DNA of 64,000 nt from Bordetella sp. (GCA_022818765.1 CP063810.1:802397-866396); one strand, 5' to 3'. Positions 30,857 through 40,594 are shown, counted from the stretch's first letter. Translations and numbers: made by a program. Notes: generated by a model not told the origin, from the sequence alone.

Positions 30857-32317
30857 ATGATTGAAATAAAAAATGTTAAGCCTGAAAGCTCTCTATATAT
30901 TTCAGGAAAATGGCAATCTGGTTCAAAAACCATTTGTAATATTAATCCTTCAGATATCAATCAAAATTTGGGAAATTTTGCACAAGCAAGTAGAGAACAA
31001 ACAAATCAGGCCATTTTAGCAGCAAAGAATGCTCAACCTGAATGGGAAAAAACTCCTATTGAACGTAAGCAGATTATTTTACAAGCAATTGGTAATGAAT
31101 TAATTGCACGATGTGATGAACTAGGAAGATTGCTTTCAAGTGAAGAAGGTAAACCGTTTTTAGAAGGACGGGGGGAAATTTATCGTGCTGGACAATTTTT
31201 TCAGTATTATGCAGCTGAAGCTCTTAGACAAATGGGGGATTACACTAGTTCAGTAAGACCAGGGGTTTCAATTGCTACAACTCGCGAACCTATTGGAGTT
31301 GTAGCAATTATCACTCCTTGGAATTTTCCTGTTGCAGCTGCTTCTTGGAAAATAGCTCCAGCATTAGCTTTTGGTAACAGCGTGGTTTGGAAACCAGCTA
31401 ATTTAACTCCGGCAAGTGCAACAGCTCTAACTGAGATTATTCATAGGCAAAACCTTCCGCCTGGAACATTTAATCTTGTTCTAGGTAGTGGATCTGAAGT
31501 TGGAGATATGCTTGTAAATTCGAAAGATGTTAATGGAGTAAGCTTTACTGGTTCAGTTGAGACAGGAAGAAAAATAGCAACTGCAACAGCTTCTAATTTT
31601 GTTCGTTGCCAACTTGAAATGGGCAGCAAAAATGCTTTGTTAATACTAGATGATGCAGATATTAACATTGCTGTTGAAGCAACAATTGCAGGTTCTTTTT
31701 CAGGGACTGGACAAAAATGTACAGCTTCTTCTCGTTTATTAGTTATGGATAACATTTATGATTTATATGTAGATTCTTTAGTTAAAAGGATGTCTCAATT
31801 GAAAGTTGGTCATGCTCTTGAAGAAGGGGTATTTATTGGTCCTGTAATTAATGATAAACAGCTTTCTTCAAATTTATCATGGGTGGATAAAGCATTACAA
31901 AATGGAGCTGAGCTTGCTTTTGGAGGTAAACAATTAAATTTATCTCATAATGGATATTATATGACCCCTACATTGTTTTTAGGGACTAATAATGATTGGG
32001 AAATAAATCAAGAAGAACTTTTTGCTCCATTGGCATGTGTGATTCGTGTTGGTAGTCTGGAAGAAGGAATAGAAGTTGCAAATAGTACAAAATTTGGTCT
32101 TACTGGAGGTGTGATCACAAAGAGTCTTCGATCTAGTGCTTTATTTAAACAAAAAATCCAAACAGGTTGTGCAATGGTAAATTTACCTACAGCTGGAACT
32201 GATTATCATGTTCCATTTGGTGGGCGAAAAAATTCAAGTTTCGGACCACGTGAACAAGGTCAATATGCCAAAGAATTTTATACAATAATTAAAACTATTT
32301 ATCAGCGTCCTTTTTAA
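30857..32317 (+). CDS. NAD(P)-dependent aldehyde dehydrogenase, semialdehyde-type
   Basis: This enzyme oxidises an aldehyde to the acid. The 486 residues contain the coenzyme-binding ITPWNFPVAAASWKIAPALA, the FTGSVETGRKIA fingerprint and the catalytic Glu in LEMGSKNAL. The catalytic Cys lies in GTGQKCTASSRLL (about residue 285). The GQKCTASSR variant resembles the alpha-ketoglutaric-semialdehyde dehydrogenase group used in hydroxyproline and sugar-acid breakdown. The alternative is succinate-semialdehyde or betaine-aldehyde dehydrogenase. It is the second gene of the operon that also encodes a BCCT carrier and an M19 homologue, consistent with breakdown of an imported amine. Confidence 0.9.
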   Translation: MIEIKNVKPESSLYISGKWQSGSKTICNINPSDINQNLGNFAQASREQTNQAILAAKNAQPEWEKTPIERKQIILQAIGNELIARCDELGRLLSSEEGKPFLEGRGEIYRAGQFFQYYAAEALRQMGDYTSSVRPGVSIATTREPIGVVAIITPWNFPVAAASWKIAPALAFGNSVVWKPANLTPASATALTEIIHRQNLPPGTFNLVLGSGSEVGDMLVNSKDVNGVSFTGSVETGRKIATATASNFVRCQLEMGSKNALLILDDADINIAVEATIAGSFSGTGQKCTASSRLLVMDNIYDLYVDSLVKRMSQLKVGHALEEGVFIGPVINDKQLSSNLSWVDKALQNGAELAFGGKQLNLSHNGYYMTPTLFLGTNNDWEINQEELFAPLACVIRVGSLEEGIEVANSTKFGLTGGVITKSLRSSALFKQKIQTGCAMVNLPTAGTDYHVPFGGRKNSSFGPREQGQYAKEFYTIIKTIYQRPF

Positions 32318-32388
32318 TTTTTCTTCATGATAGCTTGATATATTTAAAACTTGCTAAATAATTTCAAAAAATTTTATGAGGTGTTGTA

Positions 32389-33378
32389 GTGTACGGTGAG
32401 GAAATTGTTATAGATGGTTTGCAATATTGCAATTGGAATCGGTTATATTTTGAAAAATTAAGAAATAGTGGAGTAAATGCTGTTCATGTAACTATTGTAT
32501 ATCATGAAGGATCGCGTGAGACTTTAACGCGTTTTGCGGAATGGAATAAAAGGTTTGAGGATTATAAGGATCTGATTTTTCATATTTCCTCACCAGAGGA
32601 TATTAGAAAAGCAAAATCACTTAACAAAGTTGGAATTTATTTTGGGGCTCAAAATTGTTCACCAATTGATGATGAAATTGGTCTTGTGGAAGTAATGCGC
32701 CATTTAGGATTATTTATCATGCAATTGACTTACAACAACCAAAGTTTGCTAGCAACAGGATGTTATGAATTGGAAGATTCAGGTATAACCCGTTTTGGAA
32801 AACAGGTTATACAAGAAATGAATAGAGTTGGTATGATTGTAGATATGTCTCATAGTTCTGAGCGATCAACATTAGAAGCTATTGACATTTCTTCTCGTCC
32901 AATTTGTATTAGTCATGCAAATCCAAAGTTTGCACATAATGCTTTGCGTAATAAATCAGATGTAGTGTTAAAAAATTTAGCAAAATATGGAGGTTTAATT
33001 GGATTTAGTTTATATCCTTTCCATTTGCCAAATGGTAGCAATTGTACATTAGAGGACTTTTGTAAGATGATAGCAACTGCTGCAGATATGATTGGAGTTG
33101 ATCATTTAGGGATAGGAAGCGATTTATGCCTTAATCAACCTCAATCTGTTCTTCAATGGATGCGTAATGGACGTTGGTCAAAAACTATGGATTATGGTGA
33201 AGGATCTGTAGAAAATTCAAATTGGCCAGATCCATTACCTTGGTTTCCTGATAGTACAGGTATGAAAAATATTTATGAAGGTCTTTTAAATTGTGGATTT
33301 AATAAAATTGAAGTTGGAAAAATAATTGGTGGAAACTGGTTAAATTTTTTAGAGCAAGGATTAAATCCTCAAGAATAG
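32389..33378 (+). CDS. M19 (renal dipeptidase-like) family protein, betaine-operon subgroup
   Basis: The 329-residue protein has the M19 metallo-dipeptidase fold. Metal-site elements visible are FGAQNCSPI, IVDMSHSSERSTLEAI with a His ligand, CISHANPKFAH with another His, and GVDHLGIGSDLC. The N-terminal HxD zinc motif of true dipeptidases is missing: the start reads VIDGLQYCNW. That form (DGLQY) matches, from memory, the subgroup encoded beside dimethylglycine catabolic genes dgcAB in Pseudomonas. Its substrate is unknown and it need not be a peptidase. I chose the GTG at 32389, preceded by AGGTG seven bases upstream. It lies between the aldehyde dehydrogenase and the BCCT gene. Confidence 0.85.
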   Translation: MYGEEIVIDGLQYCNWNRLYFEKLRNSGVNAVHVTIVYHEGSRETLTRFAEWNKRFEDYKDLIFHISSPEDIRKAKSLNKVGIYFGAQNCSPIDDEIGLVEVMRHLGLFIMQLTYNNQSLLATGCYELEDSGITRFGKQVIQEMNRVGMIVDMSHSSERSTLEAIDISSRPICISHANPKFAHNALRNKSDVVLKNLAKYGGLIGFSLYPFHLPNGSNCTLEDFCKMIATAADMIGVDHLGIGSDLCLNQPQSVLQWMRNGRWSKTMDYGEGSVENSNWPDPLPWFPDSTGMKNIYEGLLNCGFNKIEVGKIIGGNWLNFLEQGLNPQE

Positions 33379-33409
33379 TTGAGAATAAGTGTGTTTTTGG
33401 AGTAAAGAT

Positions 33410-34980
33410 ATGTCTAATCTGACCACTAATGCGCAAGTTTTAAAAGAGGCTGAAACTGTAAAAAGTAATACTTTTTATCAAAAGATGTTTGAAAATCCAG
33501 CTTTCTGGTTTAGTGGAGGATTTATCCTATCTTTTGTATTGCTTGCTATTTATGATAATAAACTCTTATCTATTTTAGTAAATAAGAGTTTTTTTTGGTC
33601 TATCAAATTTTTTGGTCCTTATTGGCAAATCCTTTTACTTTTAATTTTTTTGATTAGCCTTTCATTAGCAATAGGAAAAACCGGCAATGTTATTTTAGGT
33701 GGTCGCGATTCTGTGCCGGAAATGGGAACTTTTCGATGGATATTTATTATTGGAGCTACTTTACTTGGTGGAGGTGGCGTTTTTTGGGCGGTTGCTGAAC
33801 CAATATCCCATTATATAAGTGTTCCACCTATTTATGATTATTCGAGTAATATTCAGCAGCAAGCTGTTAATGCGTTATCACAATCTTTTTTTCATTGGGG
33901 TTTTCTTGCATGGTCCACTATAGGAAGTTTAACTGCAATTGTTTTAATGTATCTTCATTATGATAGAGGTTTGCCTCTAAAACCTCACATTTTACTTTAT
34001 CCAATATTTGGTGATCGAATATTTAATAAATATATCGGGGGGTGATTGATGCGTTTTGTATTGTTTCAACAGTTGCAGGGACTATTGGTCCGATAGGATT
34101 TCTTGGATTACAACTCAGTTATGGTTTAAATGCTTTATTTGGATTACCAGATTCTTTTTTAATTCAATCAATAATTATTATTTTTGCTGTCAGTATTTAT
34201 GTTATATCAGCGCTAAGTGGTTTGACTAAGGGTTTGCAATTACTTAGTAAATGCAATGCTGTTTTAGTTTTTGTATTGATGTTTTACATTGTAATTTTTG
34301 GACCAACTCATTTCATCATTAATTCCTATATTCAAAGTATAGGAAATATGTTAGATAACTTTTTTTTAATGGCAACTTATCGCGAAAATGAATTATGGTT
34401 AAGTAGGTGGACATTATTTTTTTGGGGATGGTTTATAGGTTTTGCTCCATTAATGGGAATTTTAATTGCTCGAATTTCTAGAGGTAGAAGCATTCGTCAA
34501 TTAATATTAATTGTTTGTATCTTGGCGCCATTAGTCACTTGTTTTTGGTTTTCAACTTTGGGTGGAAGTGGTTTGGCATTTGAAATATTTGATCCAGGCA
34601 GTATATCAGGATCATTTGATGGATTTAATTTTCCAAGCATATTGTTATCGGTATCAAGCAAGCTTCCATTACCGTTAGTTTCTTCTATATTATTTCTAAT
34701 ATTATCTATTATCTTTATATTAACAATGGGTGATTCTGTCACGTACACTATCAGTATAGTATTAGGAGATTCATCTACGCCATATCCTGGAATTAGAGTT
34801 TTCTGGGGCATCATGATTGGAATCGTTGCTTTAATTTTAATTTCAATTGGTTCTGGGGGTGTGTCCGCATTGCAATATTTTATAGTTATAACGGCAGTTC
34901 CTGTTTCTATAATTTTGCTTCCTACTTTATGGCAAGCTCCTAAAATTGCTATGAAAATGTCAAATGATCAAAATTTTTAA
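33410..34980 (+). CDS. BCCT-family transporter (betaine/carnitine/choline type), one-base frameshift
   Basis: A sodium- or proton-coupled secondary carrier of about 523 residues and 12 helices. Frame one (start ATG 33410 with a GGAG site) carries GGGGVFWAVAEPISHY and SQSFFHWGFLAWS. It ends at IGG. Frame two resumes with VIDAFCIVSTVAGTIGPIGF and continues to the C-terminus, including WTLFFWGWFIGFAPLMG and ARISRGRSIRQ, the helix-8 signature. One extra G in the six-G run at 34037-34042 joins them. The tryptophan box is altered: WxWFxxF instead of the WxWWxxW of betaine carriers, suggesting a different substrate. It is embedded in the amine operon. Confidence 0.88.
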
Positions 34981-35063
34981 TAGCTTGATAATATGTTAAA
35001 TATAGTTGAAGTTCTTCTGCTTTATTTTGAAAATTCAGTTTTTTAAATGGTGGTGAATAAAAT

Positions 35064-36725
35064 ATGAACTCGTACTGTACTGATCTAAAATTGCGTGATC
35101 CAAAGATTGTTATGAATCCTGAAAGGCTTGGTAATATGCATCAAAGTCGAATTAGTTTTGTAAGAGTATTAATTCGAAAGATGACTAATCAAAAATGGAA
35201 AGTTAAAAAAACATCTTGGGAATTCTGTTCAAGGGGTTTTGGGTACGCTATTTATACATTGAATACTCCAACTAATGTTTATAATTTATTTATATCTAGT
35301 GATGAGATTAGTTCTTCAGAACGAAACGATAGAGTAATTGCCGAAAAATGGGATGTAACTTTTGCATTGGTTTCAGGAAATATAGATTCTAAGTTATTGG
35401 ACAATCTTCGTTCTAATATACCCTTACAGGAAATAGGAAGAAATTCAAACAAGGTACTGGTTTTATCAAGGGCAAATAAAAGTATGCGTGTTTTCGAGCA
35501 TATTTTGAACTGTCTTTCAATTGGCAAACAACCGAATTCAGAAGAATTAGCTAGAGTAGGTTATATTCTTCGGACCACAGCAGTTTATGGTAATGGAAAA
35601 TTTGGTATTGCCGATTTTTCACTATTAAAAAATAACCCTGATTTTTCACAATCTTTTAGTGCCCAAATGTGTGCAGTTTATATTCTTCGCGAGTTTAGTC
35701 TAGATTTTTTAGATTATTTAGCTATACAGAAAGGAGGAAAAAAAGCTGTTTCTTTATCTCGTTCATTTAGGCGTTATTTAGGTGTTGGAAATGCTACAGG
35801 ATTAGGAATGGCACCATATCTTATTAGGCATCCATGTGTTGTCGATCAATGGATGACATCAAGAGAAATGGCTTTATCAACTATCTTTAATAAAGAAATA
35901 GATACTTTGAAGTTACCCTTTTTTAAATCTTTAATTCAAAGAGCAATTGAATATTTCAGTCAAAGTTTTACTATTGACGAAGTACAGAAAAAAATTAATC
36001 TGATAACTACTAATGAGCTCAAAGATTTTTATAATCATTTTGAGCTTTTCTGTCAAGAATCAAGTAATTGGGAATATTTTATAAAGAAAATAGATAAAAT
36101 GCATTTTAGTGCTCAAGAAGTGGTTCTTGTTTGTCTTATGGAGTTGTATCCAGATTTAGTGGATAAATTTGAAAATCATATGAATACTGATGAAACATTA
36201 GAATTGCCTGTGGGCAAAAAAGTCGAGGATATGCTTGAGGTTTTAGAAAATCGTTATGCATGGGCAATTAGTGAAGATTTTTCTAATCCAGATAATAGTT
36301 ACTGGTTTTGGTATTCTTCTCAAGACAAGGAAGAACCACGTTTAGGAATTCGTCAAGAAGATGAAGGATCTGACAAAGAATTACCTTTAGATATTGGTAG
36401 GCAAGCTCATAACTTTTACAACGCATTAAAACAAAGTCCTATTAAATTATCATTAGTAGAATTTCTTATTAAGAATCCTGCCTATAGAACAATTGCTCGG
36501 CGTGTTTGGACTTTAAGTAATAAACGCATGGGAGAAATTCAAATGAATGTTTTAAGTAAATGTTCATTACCAATACATTTATTGCGATGCAAATTAGCTG
36601 CTTTTGGGGCAACTAAATTTGATCCCCGTTCTGATCGTTGGGTTCGAATTACTCTTTTCCAAGGAGCGCCATTATTAGATGAACTTCATGAAAATGAATG
36701 GTTATTTCCATTGATACCAAGTTAA
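35064..36725 (+). CDS. Conserved-looking protein of unknown function, 553 residues
   Basis: I do not recognise a family. The frame is long, AT-biased like its neighbours and preceded by a GGTGGTG site, so it is surely a gene. No signal peptide or membrane helix is visible, so it is probably cytosolic. Landmarks: a basic start with MHQSRISFVRVLIRKM (residues 25-40), VLVLSRANKSMRVFEHIL (131-148), RYLGVGNATGLGMAP (237-251) and an aromatic YWFWYSS near residue 415. A highly charged segment follows (QDKEEPRLGIRQEDEGSDK), and the C-terminus has repeated Trp and Arg. It lies between the BCCT carrier and the DUF3726 gene in the same operon, implying a role in handling the imported compound. It could be an enzyme or a scaffold. 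Confidence 0.8.
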   Translation: MNSYCTDLKLRDPKIVMNPERLGNMHQSRISFVRVLIRKMTNQKWKVKKTSWEFCSRGFGYAIYTLNTPTNVYNLFISSDEISSSERNDRVIAEKWDVTFALVSGNIDSKLLDNLRSNIPLQEIGRNSNKVLVLSRANKSMRVFEHILNCLSIGKQPNSEELARVGYILRTTAVYGNGKFGIADFSLLKNNPDFSQSFSAQMCAVYILREFSLDFLDYLAIQKGGKKAVSLSRSFRRYLGVGNATGLGMAPYLIRHPCVVDQWMTSREMALSTIFNKEIDTLKLPFFKSLIQRAIEYFSQSFTIDEVQKKINLITTNELKDFYNHFELFCQESSNWEYFIKKIDKMHFSAQEVVLVCLMELYPDLVDKFENHMNTDETLELPVGKKVEDMLEVLENRYAWAISEDFSNPDNSYWFWYSSQDKEEPRLGIRQEDEGSDKELPLDIGRQAHNFYNALKQSPIKLSLVEFLIKNPAYRTIARRVWTLSNKRMGEIQMNVLSKCSLPIHLLRCKLAAFGATKFDPRSDRWVRITLFQGAPLLDELHENEWLFPLIPS

Positions 36726-36756
36726 AAAATTATTTAATCGCAAGAGGTTAAACCTT

Positions 36757-37521
36757 ATGATAGTGTCACATAATGAATTAATAGCTACTGTAAATAAAGC
36801 TTTTCTTGGTATGCGTAGAAAATGTGGTGAAGCTGATATCATAGCTAATATGGTAGCAGATCTTCAGATTGTTAAGCTTGATGGTGTTCGACATTTTAAT
36901 AATGCTATTAGTTTTATAAAATTAGAAGAAGATTTTCCAATTCAGATTGAATTAATAAATGAGCAAAATGTTCTAAAAACTGATTTGCATGGTCGTAGTG
37001 TAGCTTGTCATATTCCTATAATTATAGATAGCATTTTAGAAAAATTTTTTTCAGACAAAAAAAGTAATTTACTAAAAATTGAAATTAATAATTGCCATAA
37101 TCGCTGGCTCGTATATAACCAATTAGAATATTTATCTTCAAAAGGATTATCATGTATAGCTAAGTGGAATAATGGCAGTAGTCCCAGAAAAATTCTATGT
37201 TGTTTCGATTCTAATTCTTCTTTTCCAAATTTTTATTTTTCCGAAAAATTATTTAACTTAGAAGATAGTTTACATAATTTAGTGATTGAAATATCTAAAA
37301 ATAATCTTTCTGTTGAAAGGTTTTCAAATAGTTATGAGAATCATTTATCCTCCACATCACTAGAAATAATTCATCAAGGTTCTTGGAAGGATGGAATTTT
37401 TGTTGAAGATTCGGATTGGAAAGCGTTAAAAAATAATTCTTTATCTATTTTAGTACAAGATAGTGCTAAATCAGCTTTAGGTGCAGGAGAACTTCAAGTT
37501 GATCAAATCATTGCTCTTTGA
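36757..37521 (+). CDS. DUF3726-like protein of unknown function
   Basis: A 254-residue protein whose start, MIVSHNELIATVNKAFLGMRRKCGEADIIANMVADLQ, resembles DUF3726 proteins, which share this opening with malate/lactate-dehydrogenase-2-type enzymes. The remainder is poorly conserved to my eye, and the family assignment is from memory. The C-terminal segment SILVQDSAKSALGAGELQ may be a substrate loop. There are no membrane segments. It is the last gene of the operon: 31 bases separate it from the 553-residue gene and a strong terminator follows directly. It may act with that protein on the BCCT-imported substrate. Confidence 0.6.
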   Translation: MIVSHNELIATVNKAFLGMRRKCGEADIIANMVADLQIVKLDGVRHFNNAISFIKLEEDFPIQIELINEQNVLKTDLHGRSVACHIPIIIDSILEKFFSDKKSNLLKIEINNCHNRWLVYNQLEYLSSKGLSCIAKWNNGSSPRKILCCFDSNSSFPNFYFSEKLFNLEDSLHNLVIEISKNNLSVERFSNSYENHLSSTSLEIIHQGSWKDGIFVEDSDWKALKNNSLSILVQDSAKSALGAGELQVDQIIAL

Positions 37522-37531
37522 AAATTCTAAT

Positions 37532-37558
37532 AAAAAAGGGCCTTGAAGGCCCTTTTTT
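37532..37558. terminator. Strong bidirectional intrinsic terminator
   Basis: AAAAAAGGGCCTT pairs with AAGGCCCTTTTTT around a single G centre. This gives a GC-rich stem with T runs on both strands. It ends the amine operon on the + strand and the porin transcript on the minus strand. It is the clearest terminator in the window. Confidence 0.93.
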
Positions 37559-37582
37559 ATTAGAAAATAAATTAAGAATTTC

Positions 37583-38734
37583 CTAGAAACGATGACGTAT
37601 ACCAACCCCGAGACCAGAACTCTTAGCATTGTCAATGAAATAATAATCAGAGATATGAGATCCAAAAGCATAAAGATTAGTATTTTTAGATAACTCATAA
37701 GTGTAACCTACACTGTAAACATTCATAGGTTGTTTAGATTCAATAGGATTCGAAGCATAAAAATGTTTTTCATTGCTAGAAGCAATATGTTGCCAGGAAG
37801 TAAATACATTTCCTGATGTTCCTAAAGGAGCAGTTAATCCAACCATATATGAATTTGCACTAAAATCATCTTTAACTGCTATAGGATAGGTAGGTTTATC
37901 TTTTAAATGCATACCTGCAGCTTTCATTGAACCTAACCAACCATCATTTGTTCTTCCATATGCCATTGATAATTTAACAATTTCAAAATCATAAGAGGCG
38001 CCAAGAGCATATGTATGAGGATTAATATCTTTATCTTTGCTATCCCCACTTATATTCTTTGAAGTCGTTGCAGAGTCATAGGATGCAGCGATTGTTAATG
38101 GACCATCTTCATAAAGTAAACCAGCAGTAAAGGTTTGATCGTTCCCTGTTGAACTCCAAGCATCTTTATCGCTTACATCAAACGAATAACCAATCCCTAA
38201 TTGAAATCCATTGATTGAAGGTGTTTGATACACGGCCATATTATCGTAAACAACAGAATTTGTAGAACCTATTCCTAATCCTAAACTAGCTTGGTCAAAA
38301 CTAAGTTTAAATGGATCTATATTTCTAAAATATCTGGATGCAATATTAGATTGACGCCCTAAACTAAAGCTACCCAATGAATCACTTGATAGACCTACAG
38401 TAGCACGATGAGCAAATAGGCGACCTTCCTGACCGATTTTTCCAGATCTCATGGTAAACCCACCTTCCAAAATAAAGGAAGCAGAAAGTCCATCACACAA
38501 ATCTTCTGATCCACGCAAACCCCAATGTGATCCACTTTGGATACCATTAACAAAACCTATGCGTGTATTAGTGGATTCACTAACATTTTTTCCTTCAATT
38601 TGATTATAACCAACCATGGCATCATTATATCCAATGCCTGTATCAACTATACCATATAAGGTAACAGATGTTTCTGCCTGAACAAATCCAGAAAAACTGG
38701 CAGATAGGGCAGCAGCGAGCAGAGTTTTCTTCAT
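37583..38734 (-). CDS. Betaproteobacterial outer-membrane porin
   Basis: A trimeric general-diffusion porin. The 383 residues open with a signal peptide MKKTLLAAALSASFSGFVQA cut before ETSVTLYGIVDTGIGY, the standard first strand of the OmpC-like betaproteobacterial porins. Multiple amphipathic beta strands follow, with an L3-type segment around residues 110-140 (SLGRQSNIASRYF). The sequence ends SSGLGVGIRHRF, the terminal Phe needed for BAM recognition. A GGAG site precedes the ATG. The 5' untranslated region (38735 up to about 38830) is richer in G+C and can form hairpins, which may be a target for small RNA control. Confidence 0.93.
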   Translation of the reverse strand: MKKTLLAAALSASFSGFVQAETSVTLYGIVDTGIGYNDAMVGYNQIEGKNVSESTNTRIGFVNGIQSGSHWGLRGSEDLCDGLSASFILEGGFTMRSGKIGQEGRLFAHRATVGLSSDSLGSFSLGRQSNIASRYFRNIDPFKLSFDQASLGLGIGSTNSVVYDNMAVYQTPSINGFQLGIGYSFDVSDKDAWSSTGNDQTFTAGLLYEDGPLTIAASYDSATTSKNISGDSKDKDINPHTYALGASYDFEIVKLSMAYGRTNDGWLGSMKAAGMHLKDKPTYPIAVKDDFSANSYMVGLTAPLGTSGNVFTSWQHIASSNEKHFYASNPIESKQPMNVYSVGYTYELSKNTNLYAFGSHISDYYFIDNAKSSGLGVGIRHRF

Positions 38735-38938
38735 TCAATAAATCTCCGTTAATTTTCCTGAGTGCAAGAGCAGCAATCTAGCTATTCAGTCTGCTACCCC
38801 CCATAACCCTGAAAAGGGACTTTCCAACTATATTTCATCAAAATTTAAACAAATTAGCTATGGATCAAAGCTTGAAAATTACAATCTATCTTACGAAAAT
38901 ACTCCAAGTATTGTAAATTTGCAACAGAAAATACGCAT

Positions 38939-39544
38939 TTAAGGGGAGATTCGAAAAATCTTCCATATTTCTTCTTCTTTTCTTGAATAGACAATTCGAT
39001 CATGTAAACGAGATGATCTTTCTTGCCAAAATTCAAATATACATGGAGAAAGGCAATATCCTCCCCAATAGTTTGGTCGAGGTGGTTGATTTTGATACAG
39101 ATTTTCAAATTTATTTTTCCTAAGTTTCAATTCTTGAGAATCAATAGGCTGACTTTGTCTTGAGGCCCAAGCACTTATTCGGGAATCAAGAGGACGACTT
39201 TGAAAATAGAGATCGGATTCCACTAAACTAATTTTCTTAACTATCCCTTCAATTCTTATTTGTCGTCCTAAAGAAAACCAAAAAAATAGTAAAGATGCCT
39301 TTGGATTTGACTTGAGTTCCAAACCTTTTCGAGATTCATAATTTGTATAAAATATAAAACCATCAGAACTGAAGTTTTTAATTAAAATTATTCTTACAGA
39401 AGGCTGACCTTCCTTGCTAGAAGTTGCTAAAGCAGCCGCATTTAATTCGGGAATTTTAGATTCAACAGCTTTATTAAACCAATTGTTAAATTGATCAAAA
39501 GGAGAACTAAGAACTGTTTCTTCACTTAAACAATCTTCTTTCAT
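38939..39544 (-). CDS. pdxH: Pyridoxamine/pyridoxine 5'-phosphate oxidase
   Basis: PdxH uses FMN to make pyridoxal 5'-phosphate, the last step of vitamin B6 synthesis and salvage. The 201 residues contain the FMN-binding PSVRIILIKNFSSDGFIFYTNY (in two parts), FFWFSLGRQIRIEG, PPRPNYWGGY and the C-terminal signature EFWQERSSRLHDR. The start codon gives the expected length. FMN comes from riboflavin, whose synthase genes lie in the same window. PLP serves GlyA. Confidence 0.95.
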   Translation of the reverse strand: MKEDCLSEETVLSSPFDQFNNWFNKAVESKIPELNAAALATSSKEGQPSVRIILIKNFSSDGFIFYTNYESRKGLELKSNPKASLLFFWFSLGRQIRIEGIVKKISLVESDLYFQSRPLDSRISAWASRQSQPIDSQELKLRKNKFENLYQNQPPRPNYWGGYCLSPCIFEFWQERSSRLHDRIVYSRKEEEIWKIFRISP

Positions 39545-39790
39545 AAATTGATGCTTAAAAATTTTTGAAAGGATAAACTTCTATTTTTAATAATATCATA
39601 AATAAACTATTTTTAATAGTTACATCATAAATATGAAATAACTAAATATTTTTTAATGGGAATTAAATTTTTTACAGACTATTAGACATGTTATATTGAA
39701 AAAACTGATCATATATTTTTATGGAAAATTATATTTTTTATTTTAAATGCTGTTAAAAACAAAAAATCGCAAAATATATATAGAACAATA

Positions 39791-40594
39791 ATGAAAATCG
39801 AACCAATTAAATCCGATCGACGTTTTTCTGGAGTCTTACGTTTATATCAAAACCCAGAATCTCTTAATTTACTCCGAGAAGCACATGTAGCTGTAATTGG
39901 TTTAGGTGGAGTTGGATCTTGGACAGCAGAAGCTTTAGCTCGCTCAGGAATAGGAAAGTTGACTCTTGTTGACCTTGATCATGTTTCAGAATCTAATATT
40001 AATCGTCAAGTTCATGCATTGGATTATTCTATTGGTCAATCTAAAGTAAAAGCTATGTCTGAACGAATATTACAAATTAATCCCGGGTGCCAAGTATTTT
40101 CGATCGAGGATTTTATATCATTGGATAATATTTCTTATTTATTATCAGCTAACTATCAAATTATCATCGATTGTACTGATCAGATATTTGCAAAAGCAGC
40201 TATTATTTTATATGCAAAACAAAGAAATATTTCATTGATTCTTTGTGGAGGGGTTGGAGGAAAAACAAATCCATTTGCATTAAAAGAAAATGATTTATCA
40301 GATGTAAAAAATGATCCTTTATTGGCAAAACTCAGAAGACTTCTTCGAAGTAAATTTGGTTTTCCAAAGAATAATAATAAAAAAAAAATTGCTATTCCAA
40401 AAATGGGAATTAGAGTTTTATGGATTGATCAGAATCCTATATTGCCAAAAATATTAGAGAATAAAACACAAGAATCTTTTTCAAAAATTTCAAATTTACA
40501 AGGATTATCTTGCTCTGGATATGGATCAGTTGTAACTGTCACAGCTACAATGGGTTTGGCTGCAGCTAATAGTGTTTTACAAAAAATTCTTTAG
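39791..40594 (+). CDS. tcdA: tRNA threonylcarbamoyladenosine dehydratase TcdA (E1-like)
   Basis: TcdA cyclises t6A37 in tRNA in an ATP-dependent reaction. The 267 residues have the E1/ThiF nucleotide-binding fold: VAVIGLGGVGSWTAEALARSGIGKLTLVDLDHV (positions about 34-66), then SNINRQVHAL and IIDCTDQIFAK. The C-terminal ...GLSCSGYGSVVTVTATMGL carries the Cys-containing segment. The length and the YQNPESLNLLREAHV opening separate it from ThiF and MoeB. It is the only E1-like protein in this window, but I would not assign it to ThiS. Confidence 0.9.
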   Translation: MKIEPIKSDRRFSGVLRLYQNPESLNLLREAHVAVIGLGGVGSWTAEALARSGIGKLTLVDLDHVSESNINRQVHALDYSIGQSKVKAMSERILQINPGCQVFSIEDFISLDNISYLLSANYQIIIDCTDQIFAKAAIILYAKQRNISLILCGGVGGKTNPFALKENDLSDVKNDPLLAKLRRLLRSKFGFPKNNNKKKIAIPKMGIRVLWIDQNPILPKILENKTQESFSKISNLQGLSCSGYGSVVTVTATMGLAAANSVLQKIL

